A DNA stretch of 50,837 bases, taken from the NCBI RefSeq assembly GCF_009711975.1, contig NZ_VIKW01000013.1, forward strand, positions 1 to 50,837. Reading direction: 5' to 3'. The position numbers were made by a program, and so were the translations under genes. Positions 25,119 through 32,637 of the stretch are shown piece by piece. A model generated the notes under the pieces. It had not been told where the DNA came from. It worked only from the letters and a program-made list of their open reading frames with translations, and ran no database searches. Within the stretch, counting starts at the first letter, position 1. The number at the start of each line of letters is the position of its first letter. This DNA is from Anabaena sp. UHCC 0204 (lineage in GTDB: Bacteria > Cyanobacteriota > Cyanobacteriia > Cyanobacteriales > Nostocaceae).

Positions 25119-25664
25119 ACTCTTTTTTCCTCCACTTTATACGGCACGTGAGAGCTATAACAGGTGATAGGTGACAGTATGCCTTTTTTCATCAGTTGAT
25201 GTCCTAACTACCTTGGCGGTTGCTATAACTGATGTAGTATCAACTGCCAACATACAGCACTGATTAAGCCCAATGAATTATTCTCAAAATTAGAACCTGG
25301 TAAAGTTGAATTTTTAGTTTTTATTTGTTCGTTCTAATATGTATACATTAGATATTTTTATGGTTGAAACCTTCCATCAAAGGGCTGATTATGCTTATAT
25401 GCCACTAGACAGAGTTTCTAGACAAATCTGTTTTTGTGGTTTTATTTGAAACCGTATAAATTTATTTATGCGTAAAGAAGCAAAAATTACTATTTTGGAA
25501 AATTGCAAATAATACACTCAGTGTCAAAAAATTGCACTAAAATCACTACGACGGTAATCTTTGGGTGTGAGATTTGAGGTATTTTTAAGTCAGCTTGACA
25601 ATAAAATTAATCTATTTCCCGCTGTCTCTAGGCTTACCGCCTTAAAAAATTAGAGAGTGAATCT
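25119..25664. other. Intergenic region between divergent PRC/DUF2382 gene and a membrane-protein gene
   Basis: A 545-bp AT-rich stretch with no convincing gene, repeat or RNA. It must contain the promoters of the two divergent neighbours. None is strong enough by eye to mark. Confidence 0.4.
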
Positions 25665-26351
25665 ATGTTTCAGTTGTTAAGCCGGGTTTTGCTATGGCTG
25701 CTCATCGGTGTTGTGGCCTATTCTTTGTTTCAAAGATTCTATCCATCAGGAACTTTTGTAGGTAGATTCCTGTTAGGGCTGGTCATAGTTATTTTAGCTT
25801 TGGCATTTCTCAATCCTAGTGAACCAGCAGTATCTTCTTTGTGGCGGTTTATATCCTTTCCACTGAAGCCGTTAGGGGCTGCGGTTTTAATGTTGTTTGT
25901 GGCTGCTCAAAAAATTAAAGGAGGTGGGATAGATAAGCCAGGGGGCTATTTATTGGGATGGGCGCTGACAATTTTACTTTTGTCGAGTACGCCGGCGATC
26001 GCTTACTTTTTAGTTAGATCACCAATCGCTACGGTTAGCGGTATTAATCTCGATCAAAATACTTCCCCTTCTACTTTAGTAGCTCTAGGAGCAACCAATA
26101 CTGATTTTACAATCTCAGATATCAAGGAAGATTTCATCCTACCTATGGGAGAGATAAATTCTCCCACCATAGCTTTCAATAGTCTGAATGTGAATATCCC
26201 CTCCTATCTACTACAAAATCCTCAAGCAATCAGTACACGCGGATTACGGGTAGAAGACTTTGTTCCTAATGCAGAAACACTGCAACTTACTACCCAAGTA
26301 TGGGAAAGTTATCTCAACCAGATTTATGTTTTCTTGCGTGGTCGCACGTAA
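25665..26351 (+). CDS. Membrane protein of unknown function, possibly a shortened YdcF/ElyC-like protein
   Basis: A 228-residue protein with four hydrophobic helices in the first 120 residues (LLWLLIGVVAYSLF, RFLLGLVIVILALAFL, LKPLGAAVLMLFVAA and LGWALTILLLSSTPAIAYFL). A roughly 110-residue extracytoplasmic tail follows. The N-terminal helix pattern recalls cyanobacterial YdcF/DUF218 proteins, but the conserved globular domain of that family is not visible in the tail. Either it is a distinct family or the catalytic part has been lost. The start is an ATG after GAGAGTGAATCT. It is monocistronic; a dispersed repeat follows. Confidence 0.5.
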   Translation: MFQLLSRVLLWLLIGVVAYSLFQRFYPSGTFVGRFLLGLVIVILALAFLNPSEPAVSSLWRFISFPLKPLGAAVLMLFVAAQKIKGGGIDKPGGYLLGWALTILLLSSTPAIAYFLVRSPIATVSGINLDQNTSPSTLVALGATNTDFTISDIKEDFILPMGEINSPTIAFNSLNVNIPSYLLQNPQAISTRGLRVEDFVPNAETLQLTTQVWESYLNQIYVFLRGRT

Positions 26352-26375
26352 TCATCGTGAAATGGGGATTGGGGA

Positions 26376-26442
26376 CTAGTACCGCAGGGCGGAATTAAAA
26401 ATTAACAATTAAAAATTTAAAAAGCAAATTCCACAAGCTTTT
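26376..26442 (+). repeat. Dispersed repeat (inverted copy at 9117-9169)
   Basis: CTAGTACCGCAGGGCGG, AATTAAAAATTA and AAAGCAAATTCCACAAGCTT match the complement of 9117-9169. A GCCGCACTGC piece at about 26471 may be a further degenerate half. Confidence 0.65.
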
Positions 26443-26575
26443 GAGTTGAATCTCACTTGTTAGTTATTTTTGCCGCACTGCTTTGGGGACTGGGGAATAA
26501 AGGCTGTAAGGTAGATAATGGAGAATTAAGACAAATATTAATTATCCATTACTAAAAAGTTAGACAATTGCTGGC

Positions 26576-28327
26576 ATGGCCAAATCTCACAGACTTGCTA
26601 AAATCGCTGATTATTTACGTCCCTATTGGCGGGAAACTATCTTAGGTATAGTTGCCTTATTAGTTGTCAATGGTCTAGGTGTATATATTCCTTTGTTGAT
26701 TCGTTCTGGAGTAGATACTCTTTCAACAAGTTTTAGTTTTAATCAGGTAATACATTATGTAGTGATAATTGTTCTACTCAGTTCCGCGATGTGGATGATG
26801 CGGATGGCTTCCCGCATTTGGATCTTTGGTGTGGGACGACAGGTAGAATTTGACCTGAAACAGCGGATTTTTGAACATCTATTGAAATTAGAACCATCTT
26901 ATTTTGCGGTTAATACTCCAGGGGATTTAATTAGTCGCGCTACTAGTGATGTTGATAATATTCGGCGGTTGTTAGGTTTTGCTGTTTTGAGTTTGGCAAA
27001 TACTTTGTTTGCTTATACCCTCACATTACCAGTTATGTTATCGCTCAGTGTGGATCTGACATTAGCATCACTCGCAGTTTATCCGTTGATGTTTCTGTTG
27101 GTGCATTTATTTAGCGATCGCTTGCGGAATGAACAAACGGTTGTCCAAGAGCAACTTTCCGAGATCAGTGAACTGGTGCGAGAAGATATCAGCGGGATGG
27201 CTCTGATTAAAATTTATGCCCAAGAAGAAAATGAGCGTCAAGCTTTTAATCGGAAAAATGAACAACTATTAGCTGCTAACCTGCAACTAGCTAAAAGCCG
27301 CAATACCCTCTTTCCGATGATTGGTGGGTTAGCAAATCTCAGTTCTTTGATCATTATTTGGATGGGTACGGCACAGATAGCTGCTGGTTCTCTAGCAATT
27401 GGCGATTTTCTGGCGCTGCTCATTTATGTAGAGCGTTTGGTTTTCCCTACCGCTTTGTTAGGATTTACCATTACTGCTTATCAACGTGGTGAAGTCAGCA
27501 TTGACCGCTTAGAAACTATTCTCAGTGTGACTCCCAAAATTCAAGATCCACCAAATGCTCTGCATATTGAGGTAAGTAAGCTGAAAGGGGAACTGAAAGC
27601 AGTGAACTTTAATTACACTTACCCTGGCGCAAATATACCAGCTTTAGAAGATATTAATTTTACTATTGCTCCTGGGGAAGTGGTGGCCATTGTTGGTCCA
27701 ATTGGTTCAGGAAAATCAACCCTAGCAAATGCTTTACCCAGGTTATTGGATATTCAGCCCGGACAGTTATTTTTAGATGGCTTGGATATTACTAAACTAG
27801 CTGTGAGTGATTTACGGGGAGCGATCGCTTACGTCCCTCAAGATAGCTTTTTATTCAGTACCACAGTCAAAAATAATATCCGTTATGGCGATCCGATTAC
27901 TTCAGAAGAAGATGTAGTTTACGCCGGGAAAATGGCGCAAATTGACGCGGAAATTCGCAACTTCCCCCAAAAATATGAAACTCTCGTTGGTGAGCGCGGT
28001 ATTACTCTGTCTGGTGGACAGCGACAACGGACAGCCTTAGCTAGAGCAATGCTCATTGATGCTCCGATCTTGCTTTTAGATGATGCCCTTTCTAGTGTAG
28101 ATAATCAAACCGCTACCCAAATCCTCACTAATCTTGCGACTGGTACAAAAAGGAAAACTGTAATTTTCATTACTCACCAACTTTCCGCTGCGGCCACATC
28201 TGACCGAATTTTAGTGATAGATCAGGGGAAAATCGTCCAAACCGGTCATCATTCAGAACTGGTACAACAGCCTGGACTTTACAAAACTTTGTGGAATCAG
28301 CATCAAGTAGAAGAACTGTTACGTTGA
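26576..28327 (+). CDS. ABC transporter, fused permease and ATPase (MsbA/lipid-exporter type)
   Basis: A 583-residue half-transporter that should function as a homodimer or heterodimer in the inner membrane. The type-I exporter membrane domain (about 15-315) has six helices. The nucleotide-binding domain has Walker A GPIGSGKST (374-382), Q-loop YVPQDSFLF, signature LSGGQRQRTALARAML, Walker B ILLLDDALSSVD and switch histidine ITHQLS. The Walker B catalytic residue is Asp (LLLDDALS) instead of the common Glu, as in some heterodimeric exporters with one degenerate site. No second half-transporter is adjacent. Substrate unknown. Confidence 0.9.
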   Translation: MAKSHRLAKIADYLRPYWRETILGIVALLVVNGLGVYIPLLIRSGVDTLSTSFSFNQVIHYVVIIVLLSSAMWMMRMASRIWIFGVGRQVEFDLKQRIFEHLLKLEPSYFAVNTPGDLISRATSDVDNIRRLLGFAVLSLANTLFAYTLTLPVMLSLSVDLTLASLAVYPLMFLLVHLFSDRLRNEQTVVQEQLSEISELVREDISGMALIKIYAQEENERQAFNRKNEQLLAANLQLAKSRNTLFPMIGGLANLSSLIIIWMGTAQIAAGSLAIGDFLALLIYVERLVFPTALLGFTITAYQRGEVSIDRLETILSVTPKIQDPPNALHIEVSKLKGELKAVNFNYTYPGANIPALEDINFTIAPGEVVAIVGPIGSGKSTLANALPRLLDIQPGQLFLDGLDITKLAVSDLRGAIAYVPQDSFLFSTTVKNNIRYGDPITSEEDVVYAGKMAQIDAEIRNFPQKYETLVGERGITLSGGQRQRTALARAMLIDAPILLLDDALSSVDNQTATQILTNLATGTKRKTVIFITHQLSAAATSDRILVIDQGKIVQTGHHSELVQQPGLYKTLWNQHQVEELLR

Positions 28328-28403
28328 ACTAAAATGGATTAATTTTTGTAATAATTAGCAGTAATATTAATTACCAACCAGCCTAATTTGACATAATCTA
28401 AAG

Positions 28404-29075
28404 ATGTTTAAAAGCTCACGTTCAGTATCTTCTGAGTCCGGTAATTTGCCCACATCTAAACAGCAGCGTCTTTTAGGGGCGATAGCTGTTTTAGTGGTCA
28501 TTAGTTTACTAACTTCAGCCGGTGGATCACCCATTGAACACACTGTTTCCACTGCCTGGGAAGGGCTTATTTGGGGCATAGCAGATCCAGTCATTAGTTT
28601 AGACCGATTTGCAGGTATTTTGGCTCTGGGCTTATTCTCCGCCAAATTTGTCCGTGGTTATTGGTTCAATGCAACTTTTATCATTGCGGCTATCTGTGGA
28701 CAATTAATTAATTTGTCTCCAGTTATGTTACCAGGACCTACCATAGCCATTGCTACTTGTACTATCGCTTTGGGTGTGATGTTAGTTACACCAATTCCTA
28801 TTAATTGGTTAGCTATCGCCATATTAAGTGCTACTGCTGGCATATTTCAAGGTTACGCTGATGCTACATCCATCATTGGTGCAGGAATATTCACTGCAAT
28901 GACTTATGTGATTGGTGTTACCCTCACCCAAACAGCAATTATTATGAGCGCCAGAGAAATAGGTATAAATTTTGGTATCAATGAGGCTAACCAAATCTTA
29001 CCTAAAATCATCCGGTTTACTGGTTTAGTATTCTGTGCCATTGGTATCGTATTTTTGGGCTACTCAGTAATTTAG
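28404..29075 (+). CDS. Divergent HupE/UreJ-like membrane protein
   Basis: A 223-residue protein with six or seven hydrophobic helices. The segment WEGLIWGIADPVISLDRFAG, followed by ILALGLFSA (about 52-80), aligns with the HupE/UreJ pattern of a membrane helix followed by G-x-D-H-L. Later segments (ITPINW-type loop, AGIFQGYADA) also fit. Typical members have histidines thought to bind nickel or other metals; here the motif reads S-L-D-R, so the metal ligand is gone. No urease or hydrogenase gene is nearby. It could represent a cyanobacterial subfamily with another role. Confidence 0.5.
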   Translation: MFKSSRSVSSESGNLPTSKQQRLLGAIAVLVVISLLTSAGGSPIEHTVSTAWEGLIWGIADPVISLDRFAGILALGLFSAKFVRGYWFNATFIIAAICGQLINLSPVMLPGPTIAIATCTIALGVMLVTPIPINWLAIAILSATAGIFQGYADATSIIGAGIFTAMTYVIGVTLTQTAIIMSAREIGINFGINEANQILPKIIRFTGLVFCAIGIVFLGYSVI

Positions 29076-29188
29076 TCTAGGGATTGGGGAATAGGTATTG
29101 GGATTGGTTAATTATGAATTAGAAATTACATTCGCACAGCTTAACAGATAAATTATTACGAATTGTATTGGTATAACCTGTTAGAGGC

Positions 29189-29731
29189 ATGATTCCGAAT
29201 TACTTTATTAATAAATAATGCTGATTAGGAAACTATTGAATGAATATTTAGGAATATTACTGTGGTCAGTAACCCAGCCCTAAAGGGACTGGGCTTGCAA
29301 GAGTAATCAAGCAAGCCGTACTGACCAGACCACCCTGAGCGTAAGTCTTATGGTAGCCGTTATTTGAGTCACGACACCTTGGAATGCGTAGCTAGTTCCC
29401 TGCTCTGTCATTTGCAATTAAACAGTTTTAAGGTCACTGAAACAGTGTTGCAAGTCTAACAAGCTCTTATAACTGGTCGAAAGCTAACATTACCCCAGAA
29501 ATGGGAGGCTCTTCGGAGCAACACATTATGCGTACAGAGTTGGGAAATTTGAATCGGTAATTGTCCCGTTGAAAGTACATCACAAAAGTACCCCGAATTT
29601 CCTAACTCCAAGGCGGTAATAAAGAAATATTTAAGGCGGTTAAAACCGTGGTCAGTGAGCTTGTCGAACTGCTCGTGTCGTTTTCCTCTCAGCACTAAAG
29701 TGACTGAGTTTCCCACTTACCGCAAGGTCTT
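29189..29731 (+). ncRNA. Orphan structured RNA resembling HEARO / IscB omega-RNA
   Basis: A 540-bp GC-richer stretch without a gene but dense in hairpins. A three-way junction is closed by TGGTCAGTA/TACTGACCA (29264 to about 29319). It encloses CCCAGCCCTAAAGGGACTGGG and a GGCTTGC/GCAAGCC stem. Further hairpins follow, ending with CTCAGCACTAAAGTGACTGAG and TTTCCCACTTACCGC just before ATGA (29732). As I recall them, IscB-associated omega-RNAs share the GGAAACTA segment near the 5' end, the GGTAGCCGTTATTTGAGTC core and the terminal hairpin. ATGATT occurs at both ends (29189 and 29732). No IscB/RRXRR ORF follows. The family assignment is from memory, not a covariance search. Confidence 0.5.
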
Positions 29732-30058
29732 ATGATTTTTTCTCAAGATTGGAGCAGGCCAGAAATGATTGCAACTGGAGTAGAAGCGAAAATCAGTCGG
29801 TTAGAATCTATTGTTGAACAAATTGGAGACGCTGTACTTTCTACCACTGAGACAATTGAACGCCTCGCTCAAAGAGTAGATTCCCTGAGTTTGCAAATAG
29901 AAGCCCAAGGAAAACAAGTACAGCAGCAAGGGTATCAAATTTTTGCTTTGTGTGATGCTGTCCAAAGTTTGGCTGACTCTCAGCAGGATTCTATGCAACA
30001 AATTACTCAATTGTCACAAACTTTAGATGGACTTGTATCTTTATTGCAAGATGAATAA
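29732..30058 (+). CDS. Short coiled-coil protein of unknown function
   Basis: A 108-residue protein, almost all predicted helix with heptad-like spacing and many Gln, Ser and Asp residues (for example VEAKISRLESIVEQIGDAVL and ERLAQRVDSLSLQIEAQGKQ). Such small coiled-coil proteins are frequent in Nostoc accessory regions; no function is known. The start is uncertain: ATG at 29732 lies exactly at the end of the structured RNA element, while ATG at 29765 (MIATGVEAK) begins closer to the coiled coil. The gene is convergent with surE, leaving 10 bases between the stops. Confidence 0.5.
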   Translation: MIFSQDWSRPEMIATGVEAKISRLESIVEQIGDAVLSTTETIERLAQRVDSLSLQIEAQGKQVQQQGYQIFALCDAVQSLADSQQDSMQQITQLSQTLDGLVSLLQDE

Positions 30059-30068
30059 TTGCCAAAAT

Positions 30069-30749
30069 TTATACTCTTAACTTTGTCACCGCAATTTTGC
30101 CAGAAAAACATATATCAACATCACTATCAGGAGTCCGTTCTCGTTTACCATATTCTCCTGTGTAGTAAAAATCATCACCTTCTATTCGATAATTAACAGG
30201 TAAAGGTTTAGTACAAGGTTGACAAAATACCACTTCTGGATCTGCTGCTTGCGGTAAAAGATGTGGTAAGTTGACATTCCAAAAACATCCAGGTTCTAGG
30301 GGAAGGTGAATTAAATTTGGGAGCAATGCAGATGTCCATCTCACAGCCGCATCCCAATCATAATCACGTTGACCTTGACGATATTGAGAAACAGCAATTC
30401 CAGGAATTCCGTGCATTGCAGCCTCTCTAACAGCAGCTACAGTCCCAGAAATATACGCATCAACGCCCAAGTTTCCACCAGCATTAATTCCTGAAATCAC
30501 ATATTTGATATCTTGAGCAATATGTGCTATGGCAACTCTGATACAATCAGCAGGAGTGCCAGCGATCGCATATTCAAAATCAGAACGCCGTTGCAGATTA
30601 ATCGGTTGATGGGTAGTAACTTGATGTCCACAGCCAGATTGATGCGATTGAGGTGCAGCAATTATTACCGATTTACCATTTACTGCTTTAAACAAAGCTG
30701 CAATACCCGGAGCATCAATACCGTCGTCATTGGTGATAATTATAGTCAT
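30069..30749 (-). CDS. surE: 5'/3'-nucleotidase SurE
   Basis: A metal-dependent nucleoside monophosphatase of the SurE family, 226 residues. It shows the N-terminal metal site TNDDGIDAPGI, AGTPADCIRVA, the SGIN-GGN-G loop (SGINAGGNLGVDAYISGTVA) and AAMHGIPGIAVSQ. The first, third and fourth are the family's active-site segments. The C-terminal part ends at the expected length. The acidic pair N-D-D and the serine-asparagine site are intact. A diverged 89-bp fragment of this same gene is found at 31441-31529. No partner gene (pcm, nlpD) is adjacent. Confidence 0.93.
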   Translation of the reverse strand: MTIIITNDDGIDAPGIAALFKAVNGKSVIIAAPQSHQSGCGHQVTTHQPINLQRRSDFEYAIAGTPADCIRVAIAHIAQDIKYVISGINAGGNLGVDAYISGTVAAVREAAMHGIPGIAVSQYRQGQRDYDWDAAVRWTSALLPNLIHLPLEPGCFWNVNLPHLLPQAADPEVVFCQPCTKPLPVNYRIEGDDFYYTGEYGKRERTPDSDVDICFSGKIAVTKLRV

Positions 30750-30864
30750 ATATATAACTCATATTTGATTTTAAATCTACGTAATGGAAAGTCTTTTTGA
30801 CTTGAAGGTTAAAAAGGTGCATTTTCTGATGAGGCTTTTGAAAAATGCGATCGATCACCTTTAA

Positions 30865-31119
30865 CTAATTCTGACTACGCAAAAGCCGCAAAATTTCAGT
30901 GATCCCAGCTTCCAGATTTCTAATATCTGATTTTATTTGGCGAATATCGCTTTTAACTTCTCCCATGTCAGAAGCTAACCCAGTTGTGAGAGTCAAATTT
31001 GTGGCTATGGCAACCTGAGATGTGCCTATAGTCCCGGCTTGGATCTTGAGATTGGTGACATCGTGGGTAAGGTCATTAAGCCGTGTGTATATGTCATCAA
31101 ATCTTGTGTCGTTTGTCAT
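30865..31119 (-). CDS. Small coiled-coil protein translationally coupled to an RHH gene
   Basis: An 84-residue helical protein with heptad patterning (RFDDIYTRLNDLTHDVTNLK and MGEVKSDIRQIKSDIRNLEA). No membrane segment or catalytic motif. Its ATG overlaps the TGA of the upstream 55-residue ribbon-helix-helix gene (ATGA, 31116-31119), so the two are coupled. I do not recognise a named family. The pairing of a small DNA-binding protein and a small coiled-coil protein recalls two-gene regulatory or toxin-antitoxin-like modules, but nothing shows toxicity. Confidence 0.55.
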   Translation of the reverse strand: MTNDTRFDDIYTRLNDLTHDVTNLKIQAGTIGTSQVAIATNLTLTTGLASDMGEVKSDIRQIKSDIRNLEAGITEILRLLRSQN

Positions 31120-31283
31120 TGTGATTTTTGTTGGTTGGCTTGTTTGTGTTCGGCGATCGCTCTTTTGACGATAACTTTGGTTAATTGAGGCACTGAAAGA
31201 AATTCTTTAGATGCCCAATCTTGCAAGTATTTATACTCGTCTTCTTCAATGCGGATCGTCATTTGAGGTTTTTTAGAAGGCAT
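31116..31283 (-). CDS. Ribbon-helix-helix (Arc/CopG-like) DNA-binding protein, 55 residues
   Basis: The minus-strand frame from ATG 31283 to TGA 31116 encodes MPSKKPQMTIRIEEDEYKYL, then QDWASKEFLSVPQLTKVIVK and RAIAEHKQANQQKSQ. A short basic beta strand (QMTIRIEEDE) followed by two helices, with the second starting after VPQLTKVIVKRAIAE, is the RHH pattern of Arc/CopG/MetJ-like repressors, which bind DNA as dimers. The ATGA overlap with the downstream coiled-coil gene and a HIP1 site (GCGATCGC) inside the frame support it as a real native gene. It is probably autoregulatory, as is usual for such modules; no operator is marked. Confidence 0.6.
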   Translation of the reverse strand: MPSKKPQMTIRIEEDEYKYLQDWASKEFLSVPQLTKVIVKRAIAEHKQANQQKSQ

Positions 31284-31440
31284 ATATAGCAATGAATCAC
31301 TCTATCTAGATTATCGTTATTATCAGCCCTATTGACTAATTTGAATCAAAGTAATGACAGGTGATTCACCTTTGATTAATATAACAACATCTAAGTAAAT
31401 CGGTCAAGTATCACTCACTTCTATCCGATTCACACTTTGG

Positions 31441-31529
31441 AGCAATATGTGCTATGGCAACTCTGATACAATCAGCCGGAGTTCGAGCGATCGCATATTC
31501 AAAATCAGAACAGCGTTTTAGATTACCGA
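31441..31529 (-). pseudogene. Displaced fragment of surE
   Basis: This 89-bp segment aligns without gaps to surE bases 30516-30604 (AGCAATATGTGCTATGGCAA, CTCTGATACAATCAGC, GCGATCGCATATTCAAAATC), with about a dozen differences concentrated at one end. On the minus strand it encodes the GTPADC region with the glycine changed to Arg (A-R-T-P-A-D-C). It is a non-functional duplicated scrap. Confidence 0.8.
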
Positions 31530-31637
31530 ATCAAGCAATCAGGTGTCAGAGTGAAGTTTAGGCAGTGGCGATCGCCAATTACACAACCAAAATGATCAAC
31601 ACAAGATCCCGTAGTGCTTTTTTGACCTTGTCAATAA

Positions 31638-31850
31638 ATTATCATTTATTACAGAAGTCGAAGACGACAAATAGCCTATACTCTAGCAGATAGTCCTAGT
31701 TTAAAAGCTATTTTAAATGATGTATTTTTACCCTGTTATCAAGACGCTAAAAAAGATACAATTAACAAATACCAACTGCCATCAAACTTATTTCCAGAAG
31801 AACCACCTTTTTCTTTAGCTCAAGTTCTCAATGCAGATTTTATACCCTAA
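31638..31850 (+). pseudogene. C-terminal remnant of a DUF29 gene
   Basis: A 70-codon open stretch after an in-frame TAA (31635-31637) reads ...RRRQIAYTLADSPSLKAILN, then DVFLPCYQDAKKDTINKYQL and PEEPPFSLAQVLNADFIP before TAA. This is the C-terminal half of the DUF29 family (the ADSPSL, YQDA and P-F-S-L-x-Q-V-L motifs). No start codon or N-terminal half is present upstream, where the surE scrap lies instead. Confidence 0.65.
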
Positions 31851-31966
31851 ATTTGAACAGATGATCAAGTAGGTTTTACGTTTAACTCGTTCAAAGGCAA
31901 GAAAGGAAATAAGTACCTGAGCAAAATTAATTAAACATTTTGAAAATACCTCAACCAATGAATTAC

Positions 31967-32029
31967 GTAGGGGCAAACCCCCTGTGGTTGCCCTAAACTT
32001 ATGGGTAGGCACGGGGGCGCTACCCCTAC
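31967..32029. repeat. GTAGGGGC...CCCCTAC dispersed repeat
   Basis: A 63-bp unit bounded by GTAGGGGCAA and GCTACCCCTAC, with internal CCCCCTG and CACGGGGGCG elements. It belongs to the same loose family of GTAGGGG-ended palindromic repeats seen elsewhere in this window. Confidence 0.6.
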
Positions 32030-32115
32030 ATCAAATCCTTAAACCATCTTTATAAGGTAGGTTAAGCGCATTTATGCTAAAATGCCATTACCAGACGCTG
32101 TAAGGAGTTTTCTGT

Positions 32116-32508
32116 ATGGCTAACGTTACTTACGATGAAATTTTTGGAGCAGTATTAACCTTACCTCCTCTATACAGAGCGATGCTTGCTGAACATCTTC
32201 TCAAAAGTCTTGATGAAATTAATCCTCAAGTTGAGGCTGCTTGGGAAACAGAAATTGCAAATCGCATACAGGCAATAGATGAAGATCAAGTCGCGTCAAT
32301 TCCAGCCGATGAAGTATTGCAAAGACTAAAGAATCGCTTGGCTACACAGTTATTGCAATGGCTAGAAGTAAAGATTAATAAAGAACCTCAGTCTATACCA
32401 AATAAAAGATTACGACAGCCAGGACTCGGTTTAGATTCTTGTATATTCGATGATAACTTTGATGATCCACTACCTGATGAGTTTTGGCTTAGAAGCTCAA
32501 GCAATTGA
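32116..32508 (+). CDS. Antitoxin-like protein, probably a fusion of an addiction-module N-terminus and a DUF2281-like tail
   Basis: Residues 1-75 match the putative addiction-module component family: LPPLYRAMLAEHLLKSLDEI, then NPQVEAAWETEIANRIQAID and IPADEVLQRLKNRL. Where such antitoxins normally end, the protein continues with ATQLLQWLEV and, after a linker, FDDNFDDPLPDEFWL, which looks like the DUF2281-type antitoxin end. The last residues (RSSSN) come from a frame shift into the adjoining Uma2 remnant. AAGGAG precedes the ATG and TAAAAT sits about 40 bases upstream, so expression is plausible. No toxin gene follows. The whole looks like recombination between antitoxin genes. Confidence 0.6.
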   Translation: MANVTYDEIFGAVLTLPPLYRAMLAEHLLKSLDEINPQVEAAWETEIANRIQAIDEDQVASIPADEVLQRLKNRLATQLLQWLEVKINKEPQSIPNKRLRQPGLGLDSCIFDDNFDDPLPDEFWLRSSSN

Positions 32509-32614
32509 AGTATGGTTATGTAATGAACAAGGTGAAATAAAATTCTATAATCATCAAGGTGAATTAGCTAACTCTTTGTTAGTTCCTGACTTTCTTAAAC
32601 AAATTAAACGATAA
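32477..32614 (+). pseudogene. C-terminal remnant of a Uma2-type (DUF820) nuclease gene
   Basis: In the next frame, overlapping the end of the antitoxin-like gene, the sequence reads SFGLEAQAIEVWLCNEQGEI, then KFYNHQGELANSLLVPDFLK and QIKR before TAA. This resembles the C-terminal strand pair and end of cyanobacterial Uma2 family proteins (the IEVWVC-N-QG-x-x-FY-x-x-QGE pattern). The catalytic PD-(D/E)XK core is absent, so this is a scrap. Confidence 0.5.
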
Positions 32615-32637
32615 TTTGCTGAACTTGGCTGTATGTA

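Noticed and set aside
29456-29716. 86-codon minus-strand open frame
   Set aside because: It is antisense to the structured RNA region and its codons follow hairpin arms; no protein-like pattern.
31815-32012. 65-codon minus-strand open frame
   Set aside because: It covers the end of the DUF29 remnant and part of a dispersed repeat; not a real gene.
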